NCBI GenBank assembly: GCA_018266555.1 | Contig: JAFEAF010000002.1 | Span: forward strand, 28,667-92,666 | Length of the DNA: 64,000 bases | Direction of reading: 5' to 3' | Origin: Bacteroidota bacterium | GTDB lineage: Bacteria; Bacteroidota; Bacteroidia; Chitinophagales; Chitinophagaceae | Shown here: piece by piece, positions 35,946-44,966 of the stretch | How positions within the stretch are numbered: the stretch's first letter is position 1 | Layout of the letters: every line of letters begins with the position of its first letter | Program-made: the position numbers and the translations under genes | Notes under the pieces: model-generated | Databases searched by the model: none | Seen by the model: only the letters and a program-made list of their open reading frames with translations | Told to the model about the DNA's origin: nothing

Positions 35946-37449
35946 CAATTTTTGTACCCTCTTTTTTTTCTTTGATCAGTTCCATCACTTTATCAAATTT
36001 ATAATCATCACCGCCGCGAATAGCTTTTACCGTAGGCACCACTTCCACTTCAGGCTGAATGCCTCTCCCGTTTTTTGGATAATTTTTATTCATTACCAAC
36101 CGGAATAATGGCAAACGAAATTTTATTCCCGTTTCAGGAAGTGTAACATCGGGAATCAGCCAGGCATTGTTGCCATAAGCGCCGCCCCCGGTTTCTTCGC
36201 CCACTACTATTATGTTGTTTTGCTTAATCACTGAATTTACGAACAGGGTTGTTGCAGAAAATGAATTACCACCGGTGATAATATAAGCTGTACCATTATA
36301 GTGATTCTGTTTTTTCGGTTTGAAATAATGCTGTTCAAAATACCTGAAATGATAATACCCGTCTGATTTATGATGGGTAAAAAATTTTATAAAAAGATGG
36401 TTCCAGAAATTATTTTTGATATAGCTGCCATAGTGGCTTTTCCTGGAAATAGCATATAACGAATCAGCAATCTTGAAGCGATGATCAGCTAAATATCGGG
36501 AAATAAAAGTAGAATTAGTGACACTGCCTCCGCCATTTCCCCGTACGTCTATGACTAAATCACCGATATGATTTTTTCTTATATAACGGAATGATTTCCG
36601 GAAAAATTTTTTCAGATGAAACCCGCGGCTGAATGAATTCAAATCCATAAAAGCGGTATGGCCGGCAGAATCAACTTTCAATGAGCGAACCGAGCTTAGC
36701 TCCAGTTTTTTTCTTTCTTTTCTGGAAAGTTTTTGCAACCTGAGAAGTGGGCGAATGAGATTCCGGCTCATTGTATCTTTCCGGGGGTCATACACGGGTA
36801 ATGTTGTAGAATGAGAAATTCCATTGCTGTCGAGATACTGTACCTGATAAGTATCATGCAAACCGAAAACCGAAGAATATATTTGGCCAAAAGTTCCCCT
36901 ATTGCTTAGTGTTTGATATTTATGCGTCAGGTTGTAGCCGTCTGCCGAAAGAAATTGAAATAATGAATCAATGATAGTTTCAATGGGTTGGCCATTTATC
37001 TTTTGGATGACCGTTCCCCTTTTTAAAATACTGTCTTTGCGAATCAGGTTGGAAGCAACCACTGCTGTGTCCGGCCAGAATTTGATACTCAACGGGAAAA
37101 TCTTTAACCGGGCCGTGTCTAAATAACGGTCATATTTTTTGGAAAGCCGCACCGAAGTATGCCCGCAATCAATTTTAGAAAGAATATAGGCCAGCACATT
37201 TCTGAACTCTGGTTGTGTCAAAGAATCTTTTACCTGTTCGGCACCTTGTTGAAAAAAATAATTCATGCTGTCTTTAGAAGTGTACCAATATAAGCCGGGA
37301 TGCGATTCTTCTAATATATCCCGGAAAATGGAATAGTCTTTTTGCAATTCCTGTGGTGAATATTTTTTTGAAGGATTGAATGAATTTTTCCCTGTGTAGC
37401 AGGAAGCGAACAAGATGATAAGGAAAGAAAATAAAACGGTCCGCATCAT
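35932..37449 (-). CDS. S41 family peptidase (C-terminal-processing-like)
   Basis: A 505-residue exported protease with a lipoprotein-type N-terminus (FLIILFASCYTGKN). The S41 domain contains VIDVRGNGGGSVTNSTFISR, the catalytic Ser in GGNSFSATTLFVN and the Lys-side segment VVGEETGGGAYGNNAW. A degenerate PDZ-like stretch (GTVIQKINGQPIETI) precedes it. It would cleave C-terminal peptide regions or digest peptides in the periplasm. It starts 3 bp downstream of thiL on the same strand and so is probably co-transcribed with it. Confidence 0.87.
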   Translation of the reverse strand: MMRTVLFSFLIILFASCYTGKNSFNPSKKYSPQELQKDYSIFRDILEESHPGLYWYTSKDSMNYFFQQGAEQVKDSLTQPEFRNVLAYILSKIDCGHTSVRLSKKYDRYLDTARLKIFPLSIKFWPDTAVVASNLIRKDSILKRGTVIQKINGQPIETIIDSLFQFLSADGYNLTHKYQTLSNRGTFGQIYSSVFGLHDTYQVQYLDSNGISHSTTLPVYDPRKDTMSRNLIRPLLRLQKLSRKERKKLELSSVRSLKVDSAGHTAFMDLNSFSRGFHLKKFFRKSFRYIRKNHIGDLVIDVRGNGGGSVTNSTFISRYLADHRFKIADSLYAISRKSHYGSYIKNNFWNHLFIKFFTHHKSDGYYHFRYFEQHYFKPKKQNHYNGTAYIITGGNSFSATTLFVNSVIKQNNIIVVGEETGGGAYGNNAWLIPDVTLPETGIKFRLPLFRLVMNKNYPKNGRGIQPEVEVVPTVKAIRGGDDYKFDKVMELIKEKKEGTKIVTGQ

Positions 37450-37452
37450 GGG

Positions 37453-38493
37453 TTATTCCTTATTCTTTTTTAAATGATTCCATCCCTGTGCGGTGATTGC
37501 ATATTTGTTTCCGCCTTTTGTAATGATATAAGTTCCGGATTCCGGTTCGGTCATGTAACCCACCACGCTGATATTTTCATTCATGGTCAGTTTATCATAA
37601 TCACCCTGTCGAATAGTAAAAAGCAATTCATAATCTTCTCCGCCGCTCAGGGCACAGGCTGTGGGATCAATTTCAAATTTATATGCTGCCTTCTTCATTT
37701 CTTCTGCAATCGGAATTTTTTCTTCGTACAACACACAACCTAAATTACTGTCATGGCAGATATGAAGAATCTCCGAACTCAATCCATCACTGATATCCAT
37801 CATTGATGTCGGGGTAATATTTTCTTTTTCAAAAAATTCGATAACATCTTTTCTTGCTTCAGGTTTCAGCAATCTTCCAATCACATAAGATTCGCCTTCG
37901 AGGTCAGGTTGTATATTCTTTGTTTCAAGGAATACTTTTTTTTCTCTTTCTAAAAACAATAAACCAATATAAGCAGCACCCAGATCACCGCTGACACAGA
38001 GCAAGTCTCCTTTTCTCGCTGTACTTCTTTTCACAAATTTTCCCGGGGCCACTTCACCCAATGCGGTTATGGAAATAATAAATCCTTTTTGAGAAGAATT
38101 AGTATCACCGCCTACAAGGTCAACACCATATTTATCACAAGCCGCATAAACCCCTTCGTAAAATTCGTTCAGCGCTTCTACGCTGAAACGGTTACTAATA
38201 CCAAGGCTAATTACAATTTGTGTAGGTACTGCATTCATGGCGTACACATCACTTAGATTAACGATTACACTTTTATACCCCAAATGCTTCAACGGGGTAT
38301 AAACAAGATCAAAATGCACCCCTTCTATAAGCAAATCAGTGGTAACCACTGTTTGTTTACCAAAATGGTCAATAACGGCCGCATCATCTCCAACACCTAC
38401 AACTGAAGAAACATTTTGCAATTCAATATTTTTAGTCAGGTGTTCGATCAATCCAAATTCTCCGAGAGAAGATATTTCTGTACGTGGTTCCAT
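37453..38493 (-). CDS. thiL: Thiamine-phosphate kinase
   Basis: Phosphorylates thiamine monophosphate to the cofactor thiamine diphosphate. The PurM-like fold is shown by GVGDDAAVID near residue 36, DLLIEGVHFDLVY, the metal-binding NLSDVYAMNAVP, GGDTNSS, MMDISDGLSSEIL and GGEDYELLFT (about 285). About 346 residues from ATG 38493; the longer frame starts at TTG 38505 and adds four residues. The ATG lies 21 bp after the stop of the inositol-monophosphatase family gene, and the S41 protease gene follows at 3 bp. Confidence 0.96.
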   Translation of the reverse strand: MEPRTEISSLGEFGLIEHLTKNIELQNVSSVVGVGDDAAVIDHFGKQTVVTTDLLIEGVHFDLVYTPLKHLGYKSVIVNLSDVYAMNAVPTQIVISLGISNRFSVEALNEFYEGVYAACDKYGVDLVGGDTNSSQKGFIISITALGEVAPGKFVKRSTARKGDLLCVSGDLGAAYIGLLFLEREKKVFLETKNIQPDLEGESYVIGRLLKPEARKDVIEFFEKENITPTSMMDISDGLSSEILHICHDSNLGCVLYEEKIPIAEEMKKAAYKFEIDPTACALSGGEDYELLFTIRQGDYDKLTMNENISVVGYMTEPESGTYIITKGGNKYAITAQGWNHLKKNKE

Positions 38494-38513
38494 TAGAATG
38501 TTCAAATGACGTT

Positions 38514-39293
38514 TTACAAATTCTTTTCATTATTAATCACCTTCAGCATATCATCATGAATTTTTCCATTCGTTGCCAGTACATGCGGCTGATATGGTGA
38601 AAATTTATTTCCATTAAAATCGGTTACTTTTCCCCCGGCTTCTTCTACCAGCAAGTATCCCGCAGCGCTGTCCCATGCTTCTAATTTGTGCTCATAAAAT
38701 CCATCAAACCTTCCGCAGGCTACCCAACAAAGATCAATGCCTGCTGATCCAAGACGCCGGACCGGGATTCCTTTCCGGATAAATTTTTCAAATGACTGCA
38801 ATGGCCCATTGGGAGTGTCTAAATAGGTATATGGAAAACCGGTGACCAGGCAGGATTTTACAACATCCGTTTCATTGCTTACACGGACGGGTTTACCGTT
38901 CAGCAATGTGCCGCATTTTTTTTCTGCAAAAAATAATTCTTCAAGATGCGGGTTATACACCGAAGACATGATTACTTCCCCGTTATATTCTATGGCAATG
39001 CAAACACAATTCAATGGAATGCCATGGGCAAAATTCACCGTGCCATCAATGGGGTCAATGATCCATTTGTAGCTGGAATCCTGTATCAGCTCTCCTGCTT
39101 CTTCACTTAAGATATGGTGATCCGGAAAACTTTTTTTGATTACTTCCAGGATAGCTTTTTCAGAAGCATGATCAGCCTCGGTTACCAGGTTGTTAATTCC
39201 TTCTTTATTCCCGATTTTAAAATCATTATTGAAAAACCGGCGAATTTCAACCGCCCCGGCTTTTACCGCTTCTATCAGTATGGATTTAAACAT
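38514..39293 (-). CDS. Inositol monophosphatase family protein (SuhB/CysQ-like)
   Basis: A 259-residue Mg-dependent phosphatase. Metal-binding motifs: ILSEEAGE (Glu), DPIDGTVNFAHGIP (about 81-94) and the C-terminal WDSAAGYLLVEEAGGKVTDF. The N-terminal NLVTEADHASE matches the family. The ATG at 39293 begins MFKSILIEAVKAGAVE, the typical start; a longer frame reaching 39395 would add a non-homologous leader. Substrate may be inositol phosphate, 3'-phosphoadenosine-5'-phosphate or a sugar phosphate. It appears to head a transcript with thiL and the S41 protease. Confidence 0.92.
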   Translation of the reverse strand: MFKSILIEAVKAGAVEIRRFFNNDFKIGNKEGINNLVTEADHASEKAILEVIKKSFPDHHILSEEAGELIQDSSYKWIIDPIDGTVNFAHGIPLNCVCIAIEYNGEVIMSSVYNPHLEELFFAEKKCGTLLNGKPVRVSNETDVVKSCLVTGFPYTYLDTPNGPLQSFEKFIRKGIPVRRLGSAGIDLCWVACGRFDGFYEHKLEAWDSAAGYLLVEEAGGKVTDFNGNKFSPYQPHVLATNGKIHDDMLKVINNEKNL

Positions 39294-39296
39294 GAG

Positions 39297-39304
39297 CAAA
39301 GATA
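39297..39304 (-). promoter_or_regulatory. Candidate -7 element abutting the inositol monophosphatase start
   Basis: On the minus strand TATCTTTG is followed by only 3 nt before the ATG at 39293, again a near-leaderless arrangement. The -33 position has no convincing TTTG. Confidence 0.35.
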
Positions 39305-39400
39305 ATAAACCGTCATTCGTAGTTAAGAACAATAAATTACTGATTGATGTAAGAGAACTGTTATTTTTGACAAAATCATAAAACAGGCCGGGCAAACAGG

Positions 39401-41344
39401 ATGCAGCTTTCGGTGATCATAATAAACTACAACGTCAAATTTTTTTTAGAGCAATGTCTTTGCTCCGTTCGCAGGGCGGCGGGTGCGTTGCAATCTGAAA
39501 TCATTGTAATAGATAATAACTCCGATGATAACAGCCTGGCATACCTGCAACCGCTTTTTCCCGAAATTCTTTTTTCAGCTAACCGGGAAAATCTTGGTTT
39601 TTCCAAAGCCTGTAACCAGGGTTTGAAATCAGCAAAAGGAGATTATGTTTTGTTTCTGAATCCGGATACCATTGTTCCTGAAGATTGTTTTAAAAAATGT
39701 ATTGAATTTTTTGAATCGCATCCCGATGCCGGTGCGTTGGGAATAAGAATGATGGACGGATCCGGCAGATTTTTAAAAGAGTCTAAACGTTCCTTTCCAT
39801 CGCCATCTGCTGCGTTGTATAAGTTATTTGGTTTATCTGTGTTATTTCCACGATCCAAAGTTTTTTCAAAATATCATTTGGGAAACCTGGATCCGAACCA
39901 ATCTCATGAAATAGATGTACTGGCCGGTGCCTTTATGATGATAAAAAAAGAAGTGTTGAATAAGACGGGTGGATTTGATGAAACTTTTTTTATGTATGGC
40001 GAGGATGTAGACCTGAGCTACCGTATTCAGAAAGCCGGATATAAGAATTATTATTTTGCAGGCAGCTGCATTATTCATTTTAAAGGGGAGAGCACACGAA
40101 AGGGTACTTTGAATTATATCCGGATGTTTTATAATGCCATGAGCATATTTGTCAGGAAACAATATGGCGGAAACAGGGCAAGGTTTTTTAATTTTTTAGT
40201 TCATTCTGCCATTTGGATCCGTGCCCTGATGACCGCTATTGGAAATTTCATCCGGCGGATAGGGCTTCCTATTGTTGATGCCGGGCTTACTTTATTTTCC
40301 TTCTGGATAATAAAATATTTTTGGAACAACTATGTCAGGCCGGAAGTGCATTACGATAATAATTTGCTTTGGATATTGTTCCCTATTCTTACCGTTGCTT
40401 ACCTGATTGTAGCATATTATGCGGGATTGTATGACAGGTATTACAAGCGGCCCAGGCTGATTCGCTCGGCACTGATTGCAACTGTTGTCTTACTCGCAGG
40501 ATATTCGATGTTGCCGGAACAGTATCGTTTTTCAAGAGCAATTATTTTATTTGGATCCCTATTATCATTTGCATTGATTGGTTTTTTAAGATGGACTTTT
40601 GTAGCTATGGGGATCCTGAGTAACCGAAGTAAGCGTAATGAAGAAGTAAATACGGTGATCGTTGGCAGCTCTGCAGAATATGAAAACGCATTACATGTCA
40701 TGAAAGAGGCTGGTTATGCAGAACGGGTGATCGGGCGGGTATCCGTATCGGATTCAGATACCACAGCTATGGCAAATTGGAAAAACCTGAAACATTTGTA
40801 TAAAGACACCGGATTTCGTGAAATTATTTTTTGCATTGGTGATTTATCTTTTAAAAATATATCAGAAACCATTCCTCGGCTGCCACGATGGATTAAATTT
40901 AAATTTCATTCTGATAAAAGCCGGAGCATCGTAGGCAGCGACTCAAAAGACGTATCAGGAGAGGCCTTGTCTTTAGAAAATGGGTTTGCGCTGAGCGATC
41001 CTTATCATCGCAGGATGAAAAGACTTATTGATGTGGTGGTAGCATGTACGGGATTACTTACTTTTCCCATTCATTTATTTTTTATAAAAAAACCGTTTCA
41101 TTTTTTAGTAAACTGTCTGGGGGTTTTATCAGCACAAAAAACATGGATAGGATACGCTCCCGGAGAAAAACCTCATCCATCTTTGCGCCCGGGTGTGCTT
41201 GACTGCAATGGTGTTCCCGTTTCGGTACACCATGATCTGCCGGAAGAAAGTTTGAAAACGATAAATTACTGGTATGCCCATGATTATCGGGAAAACAATG
41301 ATCTTTGGTTACTCTGGCGTCGTTATAAACAGTTAGGTATGTAA
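39401..41344 (+). CDS. GT2 glycosyltransferase fused to a degenerate membrane sugar-phosphate transferase
   Basis: A 647-residue three-part protein. Residues 1-260 form a GT2 rhamnosyltransferase-like domain ([59 protein letters not shown]). Residues about 285-400 contain four or five transmembrane helices. Residues about 420-520 resemble the CoA_binding_3/Rossmann part of WbaP-like initiating transferases ([16 protein letters not shown]). The C-terminal part keeps the flanks of a bacterial sugar transferase domain ([42 protein letters not shown]), but the catalytic QR-x-G and KFRSM-type core is missing, so this part is probably not active as a phosphoglycosyltransferase. It may tether the GT2 domain to the membrane near polyprenyl-linked glycan. 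Confidence 0.8.
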   Translation: MQLSVIIINYNVKFFLEQCLCSVRRAAGALQSEIIVIDNNSDDNSLAYLQPLFPEILFSANRENLGFSKACNQGLKSAKGDYVLFLNPDTIVPEDCFKKCIEFFESHPDAGALGIRMMDGSGRFLKESKRSFPSPSAALYKLFGLSVLFPRSKVFSKYHLGNLDPNQSHEIDVLAGAFMMIKKEVLNKTGGFDETFFMYGEDVDLSYRIQKAGYKNYYFAGSCIIHFKGESTRKGTLNYIRMFYNAMSIFVRKQYGGNRARFFNFLVHSAIWIRALMTAIGNFIRRIGLPIVDAGLTLFSFWIIKYFWNNYVRPEVHYDNNLLWILFPILTVAYLIVAYYAGLYDRYYKRPRLIRSALIATVVLLAGYSMLPEQYRFSRAIILFGSLLSFALIGFLRWTFVAMGILSNRSKRNEEVNTVIVGSSAEYENALHVMKEAGYAERVIGRVSVSDSDTTAMANWKNLKHLYKDTGFREIIFCIGDLSFKNISETIPRLPRWIKFKFHSDKSRSIVGSDSKDVSGEALSLENGFALSDPYHRRMKRLIDVVVACTGLLTFPIHLFFIKKPFHFLVNCLGVLSAQKTWIGYAPGEKPHPSLRPGVLDCNGVPVSVHHDLPEESLKTINYWYAHDYRENNDLWLLWRRYKQLGM

Positions 41345-41412
41345 TTTTTTATACCATTATATTCGCAAAATCAGTGGGTAACATTGCGTAACTTTAAATT
41401 CGAACCCGGTTC

Positions 41413-42945
41413 ATGGCAAATATTATTGAAATTAAACTACCAAAAGCAGTTGCTGCGGCACTTCGGATTCCGCCCAACGATCCCCGTCGCCAGCAGATCC
41501 GGGTGCTTAAAAAATTATTGAAAAAAGCAAGATTCACTGAGTTTGGTCAACAATACCGGTTTGATGAAATTTTATTAAGCCGTCATCCGGGAAAAAAATT
41601 CCAGGAAATAGTTTCGGTACACGATTATAATAAGATTTATAATGAATGGTGGAAAAAAACACTGGAAGGAGTACCCGATGTAGCCTGGCCGGGCAAGATC
41701 AAATATTATGCTTTAAGCTCCGGAACATCGGAAGCATCCAGCAAGTACATTCCGATTACAAAAGAAATTTTGCGTAGCAATACCATAAATTATGTGCGCC
41801 AGTTTGTGACTATGTTAGGGTATGAACACCTGAACCGAAAAGCAATCACTAGAGGATTCCTGATGCTGGGCGGTGCCACGGATTTGAAAAAAGGAAAAGC
41901 GGGATGGTATGAAGGCGATCTCAGCGGCATCCTTGCCAAGAAACGTCCTTTTTGGTTTCAGACTTTTTATAAACCCGGTGGGCGGATTGCTGCCATTGCA
42001 GACTGGAATCAGAAGCTGAATGAAATTGTAGAACATGCCCGGGAATGGGATATCGGTTATATCGTTGGCGTGCCGGCATGGTGCCAGATGTGTATGGAAA
42101 TGGTGATCGAACATTACCAGGTAAAAAACATTCATGAGATATGGCCCAATCTCGGATTCTTTGTTCACGGTGGTGTGGCTTTTGAGCCCTATAAAAAAGG
42201 ATTTGAAAAATTATTAGGCAGGCCGATCGTTTATATCGAAAACTATTTATCCAGCGAAGGGTTTGTAGGGTATAAAACCAGAGAGCAGGCACGGGGAATG
42301 CAACTGATACTTAACAACAACATTTTTTTTGAATTTATTCCTTTTGATGAAAAAAATTTTGACAGCGAAGGGAATATGGTACCAAGGCCGGATGCTAAAA
42401 TGATACATGAAGTTGAAGAAGGAAAAGAATATGCGCTGCTCATGAGTACCAATGCCGGGGCATGGAGATATCTACTTGGCGACACATTAAGGTTTGTTGA
42501 CCTGGAACACAGTGAAGTGGTAATTACCGGAAGAACAAGGCACTTTTTGAGTCTTACCGGCGAACATTTAAGTGTAGACAATATGAACAGGGCCATCGAG
42601 CTAGTCAGCAACGAATATAATATAAGCATACCCGAATACACGGTAGTAGGAATGCCCCATGGAACTTTTTTTGCCCATAAATGGTATATTGGTTGTAACG
42701 ACCCCTGCAATACAGAAGAGATTCGCAAAAAAATTGATCAGCATCTCCGTATGCTGAATGATGATTATGCTACCGAAAGGGACAGCGCTTTGAAAGAAGT
42801 GTTTCTTGAAAAATTACCGGTAGAAAAATTTATGGAGTTCATGGTATTAAAAGGCAAACTGGGAAATCAGCACAAATTTCCACGGGTAATGAAAGGAAAA
42901 ATGCGGGAAGACTGGAATCTTTTTTTAGAAGCTGGAAAAATTTAA
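41413..42945 (+). CDS. GH3-family acyl-acid amido synthetase-like protein
   Basis: A 510-residue member of the GH3 (auxin-responsive promoter) superfamily, related to ANL adenylating enzymes that join carboxylic acids to amino acids. Indicators are the nucleotide-binding YALSSGTSEASSKYIPIT (about 97-114), TNAGAWRYLLGDTLRF (about 348-363), the ITGRTRHFLSLTGEHLS hinge and the C-terminal KLGNQHKFPRVMKGKM. The Bacteroidota form is widespread but its substrate is undetermined; peptide-like or lipid conjugates are possible. A terminator follows, so it is probably monocistronic. Confidence 0.88.
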   Translation: MANIIEIKLPKAVAAALRIPPNDPRRQQIRVLKKLLKKARFTEFGQQYRFDEILLSRHPGKKFQEIVSVHDYNKIYNEWWKKTLEGVPDVAWPGKIKYYALSSGTSEASSKYIPITKEILRSNTINYVRQFVTMLGYEHLNRKAITRGFLMLGGATDLKKGKAGWYEGDLSGILAKKRPFWFQTFYKPGGRIAAIADWNQKLNEIVEHAREWDIGYIVGVPAWCQMCMEMVIEHYQVKNIHEIWPNLGFFVHGGVAFEPYKKGFEKLLGRPIVYIENYLSSEGFVGYKTREQARGMQLILNNNIFFEFIPFDEKNFDSEGNMVPRPDAKMIHEVEEGKEYALLMSTNAGAWRYLLGDTLRFVDLEHSEVVITGRTRHFLSLTGEHLSVDNMNRAIELVSNEYNISIPEYTVVGMPHGTFFAHKWYIGCNDPCNTEEIRKKIDQHLRMLNDDYATERDSALKEVFLEKLPVEKFMEFMVLKGKLGNQHKFPRVMKGKMREDWNLFLEAGKI

Positions 42946-42971
42946 AACGATTTTTTTATTTTATTAAGCAG

Positions 42972-43002
42972 CCTCTTTTATTTTATATGAAAGAGGTTTT
43001 TT
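42972..43002 (+). terminator. Rho-independent terminator of the GH3 gene
   Basis: CCTCTTT pairs with AAAGAGG across an 11-nt loop and continues into TTTTTT, 27 nt past the GH3 stop and 23 nt before the LysE start. Confidence 0.75.
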
Positions 43003-43024
43003 ACTTTTAGGCTCTGCTTTTTAT

Positions 43025-43657
43025 ATGATAGAAGCCCTGATTAAAGGAATCACTTTTGGATTGCTGCTGAGCATCTCTGTAGGGCCGGTGCTTTTTTCAA
43101 TTATCAAGCAAAGTCTGAATACAGGCCACCGGGGTGGAATGGCATTCGTACTCGGTGTTTCTGTCAGTGATATAACACTTGTATTGGTCAGTAATGTTTT
43201 TACCGAGTTATTTAAAAGCCTCAGTGAACACAAAACCCTGATAGGAATCGGCGGCTGTGTATTTCTGGTTTCCCTGGGTATATATTTTTTATTTTTTAAA
43301 AAAGTAAAAGTAAATGAAGAAGGCAAACAGGTTTTAAATTTCAGTACAGGAGAATATGCCCGAATCTTTTTTTCGGGATTTTTAATGAATGTACTCAACC
43401 CGGCAGTATTCATTTTCTGGATTACCACTTCCACCGCAGTGATTACACACACTATTCAGCAACGCATTGTCATTTTTTCTACCTGCCTGGTATTGGTTTT
43501 AGCAGGTGATATTGCAAAAGTTATGCTTGCTGGAAAAATCAGGAACCGCCTTACTCCTCACAATATTCATATCATTAACCGTATCAATGGCATCATCCTG
43601 ATCGGTTTTGGTATTGCTTTGATTTGGGGTTTATTGATCTACGGTAAACGATTATAG
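43025..43657 (+). CDS. LysE family translocator
   Basis: A 210-residue membrane protein with six predicted helices. The N-terminal helix GITFGLLLSISVGPVLFSII (in parts: GLLLSISVGPVLF) and GVSVSDITLVLVSN are the LysE/RhtB signature; FMNVLNPAVFIFWI (about 120-133) is the second conserved segment with the N-P pair. Members export amino acids or derivatives. It begins 23 bp after the GH3 terminator. If linked to the GH3 enzyme it might export an amino-acid conjugate, but no shared transcript is shown. Confidence 0.87.
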   Translation: MIEALIKGITFGLLLSISVGPVLFSIIKQSLNTGHRGGMAFVLGVSVSDITLVLVSNVFTELFKSLSEHKTLIGIGGCVFLVSLGIYFLFFKKVKVNEEGKQVLNFSTGEYARIFFSGFLMNVLNPAVFIFWITTSTAVITHTIQQRIVIFSTCLVLVLAGDIAKVMLAGKIRNRLTPHNIHIINRINGIILIGFGIALIWGLLIYGKRL

Positions 43658-43691
43658 TGATATGTTAACAATTATCCAGTACAGGGATTTG

Positions 43692-43699
43692 TAAGTTTG
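43692..43699 (+). promoter_or_regulatory. Candidate -7 element abutting the 43704 gene
   Basis: TAAGTTTG ends 4 nt before the ATG at 43704; a third near-leaderless arrangement. The -33 candidate GTTAAC is a poor match. Confidence 0.35.
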
Positions 43700-43703
43700 A
43701 CAC

Positions 43704-44216
43704 ATGCCCCGGTTCATCGCCATTACACTGCTCTTGTTTTGTACTTCCTTCGTTCAATCGCAGATGTCATATCTGTTTGTAAAGAAAGGAGGCCAGAAAA
43801 AAAAGATTTATGTAGAAGAAGACCGGATTATCTTGCAATTAAAAAACGGAACCATATACAGGGGGTTGATTACCCATTTGAAAGATGATACCATTTTTAT
43901 AAATGGAAAGCCTCTCCCGGTTGCATCAGTCAAAGCGGTTATCATTCATGAAGAATCGAGAAAATCTTTTCGGTTAAGCGGCAGAACAATACTCCTTATT
44001 ACCGGCGGTGTGGCGTTGACAACAATTGGATTAACTGCAAGCAAGCAGGCAAAATTCAAAGAAGCGCTGACGGCAGGCCTGGTGATTGGCTATGCCCCCG
44101 TAGCGGTTTATTATATTGGCAGCAAAATATCTTTCCGAAGAAAAAAATATATAATCGGAAAGAAGTTTCATTTACAAGTTTTGGATTTTCATTTACCAGC
44201 CAGCCAAAGTTTTTAG
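43704..44216 (+). CDS. Exported hypothetical protein with central membrane segment
   Basis: A 170-residue protein with an N-terminal signal (FIAITLLLFCTSFVQSQM), a beta-rich mid-part (FVKKGGQKKKIYVEEDRI, GLITHLKDDTIFINGKPL: an SH3-like or Sm-like fold seems possible), a transmembrane helix (TILLITGGVALTTIGLTA) and a second weaker one. Such proteins are frequent in Bacteroidota and unnamed. It lies 34 bp upstream of mtgA on the same strand. Confidence 0.7.
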   Translation: MPRFIAITLLLFCTSFVQSQMSYLFVKKGGQKKKIYVEEDRIILQLKNGTIYRGLITHLKDDTIFINGKPLPVASVKAVIIHEESRKSFRLSGRTILLITGGVALTTIGLTASKQAKFKEALTAGLVIGYAPVAVYYIGSKISFRRKKYIIGKKFHLQVLDFHLPASQSF

Positions 44217-44250
44217 ATTTCGGCTTAATTTTTCTGATATTGCAGCGCCG

Positions 44251-44949
44251 ATGAAACGAAAAGGATTATTTCCCCGCCTCTGGCGCAGGATAAAAAGAAT
44301 ATTTTTTGTTGTTTTTTTTCTCCAGCTTTTTTACATCCTGTTATTAAGATGGGTGGATCCTCCTATTACCATGACTCAACTCATCAGTTGGATCAGCGGG
44401 GATGGAATGAAAAGGGATTATGTTAGCACAGATGAAATTTCTTCCAATGCAAAACTTGCCGTGATCGCATCGGAAGACCAGCTTTTTACCGACCACGAAG
44501 GATTTGACTGGAAGAGCATCAAAAAGGCAATGGAGTATAACAAACGAAAGCCAAATCGAATCCGGGGCGCCAGCACCATCAGCCAGCAGGTAGCTAAAAA
44601 TGTTTTTTTATGGCAGGGACGTAGTTGGTTCAGAAAAGGACTGGAAGTGTATTTTACTTTTATGATTGAAGTGTTTTGGGGAAAAGAACGGATCCTCGAT
44701 GTGTATTTGAATACAATTGAAATGGGCGATGGAATTTTTGGAATAGAAGCTGCAGCAAAAACATATTTTAATAAACATGCTAAAAACCTTACAAGACAGG
44801 AAGCAGCAATGATTGCCGCCTGCCTCCCCAATCCTAAAAGATATAAAGTAAAACCGCTTTCAGGTTATGTAGCAAACAGGTCACAGTGGATATTACAACA
44901 AATGAGTTTTTTAGAACCTGATCAGGATATTCAAAGGGTGATAAAATAA
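44251..44949 (+). CDS. mtgA: Monofunctional biosynthetic peptidoglycan transglycosylase
   Basis: A 232-residue GT51 enzyme that polymerises lipid II glycan strands at the inner membrane. It has one N-terminal helix (RIFFVVFFLQLFYILLL), then the GT51 motifs: ASEDQLFTDHEGFDWKSI with the catalytic Glu (about 74), RGASTISQQVAKNVFLW (about 106-122) and KERILDVYLNTIEMGDGIFG (about 148-167). No transpeptidase domain, as expected for MtgA. Possibly transcribed with the preceding small membrane protein. Confidence 0.94.
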   Translation: MKRKGLFPRLWRRIKRIFFVVFFLQLFYILLLRWVDPPITMTQLISWISGDGMKRDYVSTDEISSNAKLAVIASEDQLFTDHEGFDWKSIKKAMEYNKRKPNRIRGASTISQQVAKNVFLWQGRSWFRKGLEVYFTFMIEVFWGKERILDVYLNTIEMGDGIFGIEAAAKTYFNKHAKNLTRQEAAMIAACLPNPKRYKVKPLSGYVANRSQWILQQMSFLEPDQDIQRVIK

Positions 44950-44966
44950 AATATGGTATCCCGTAG

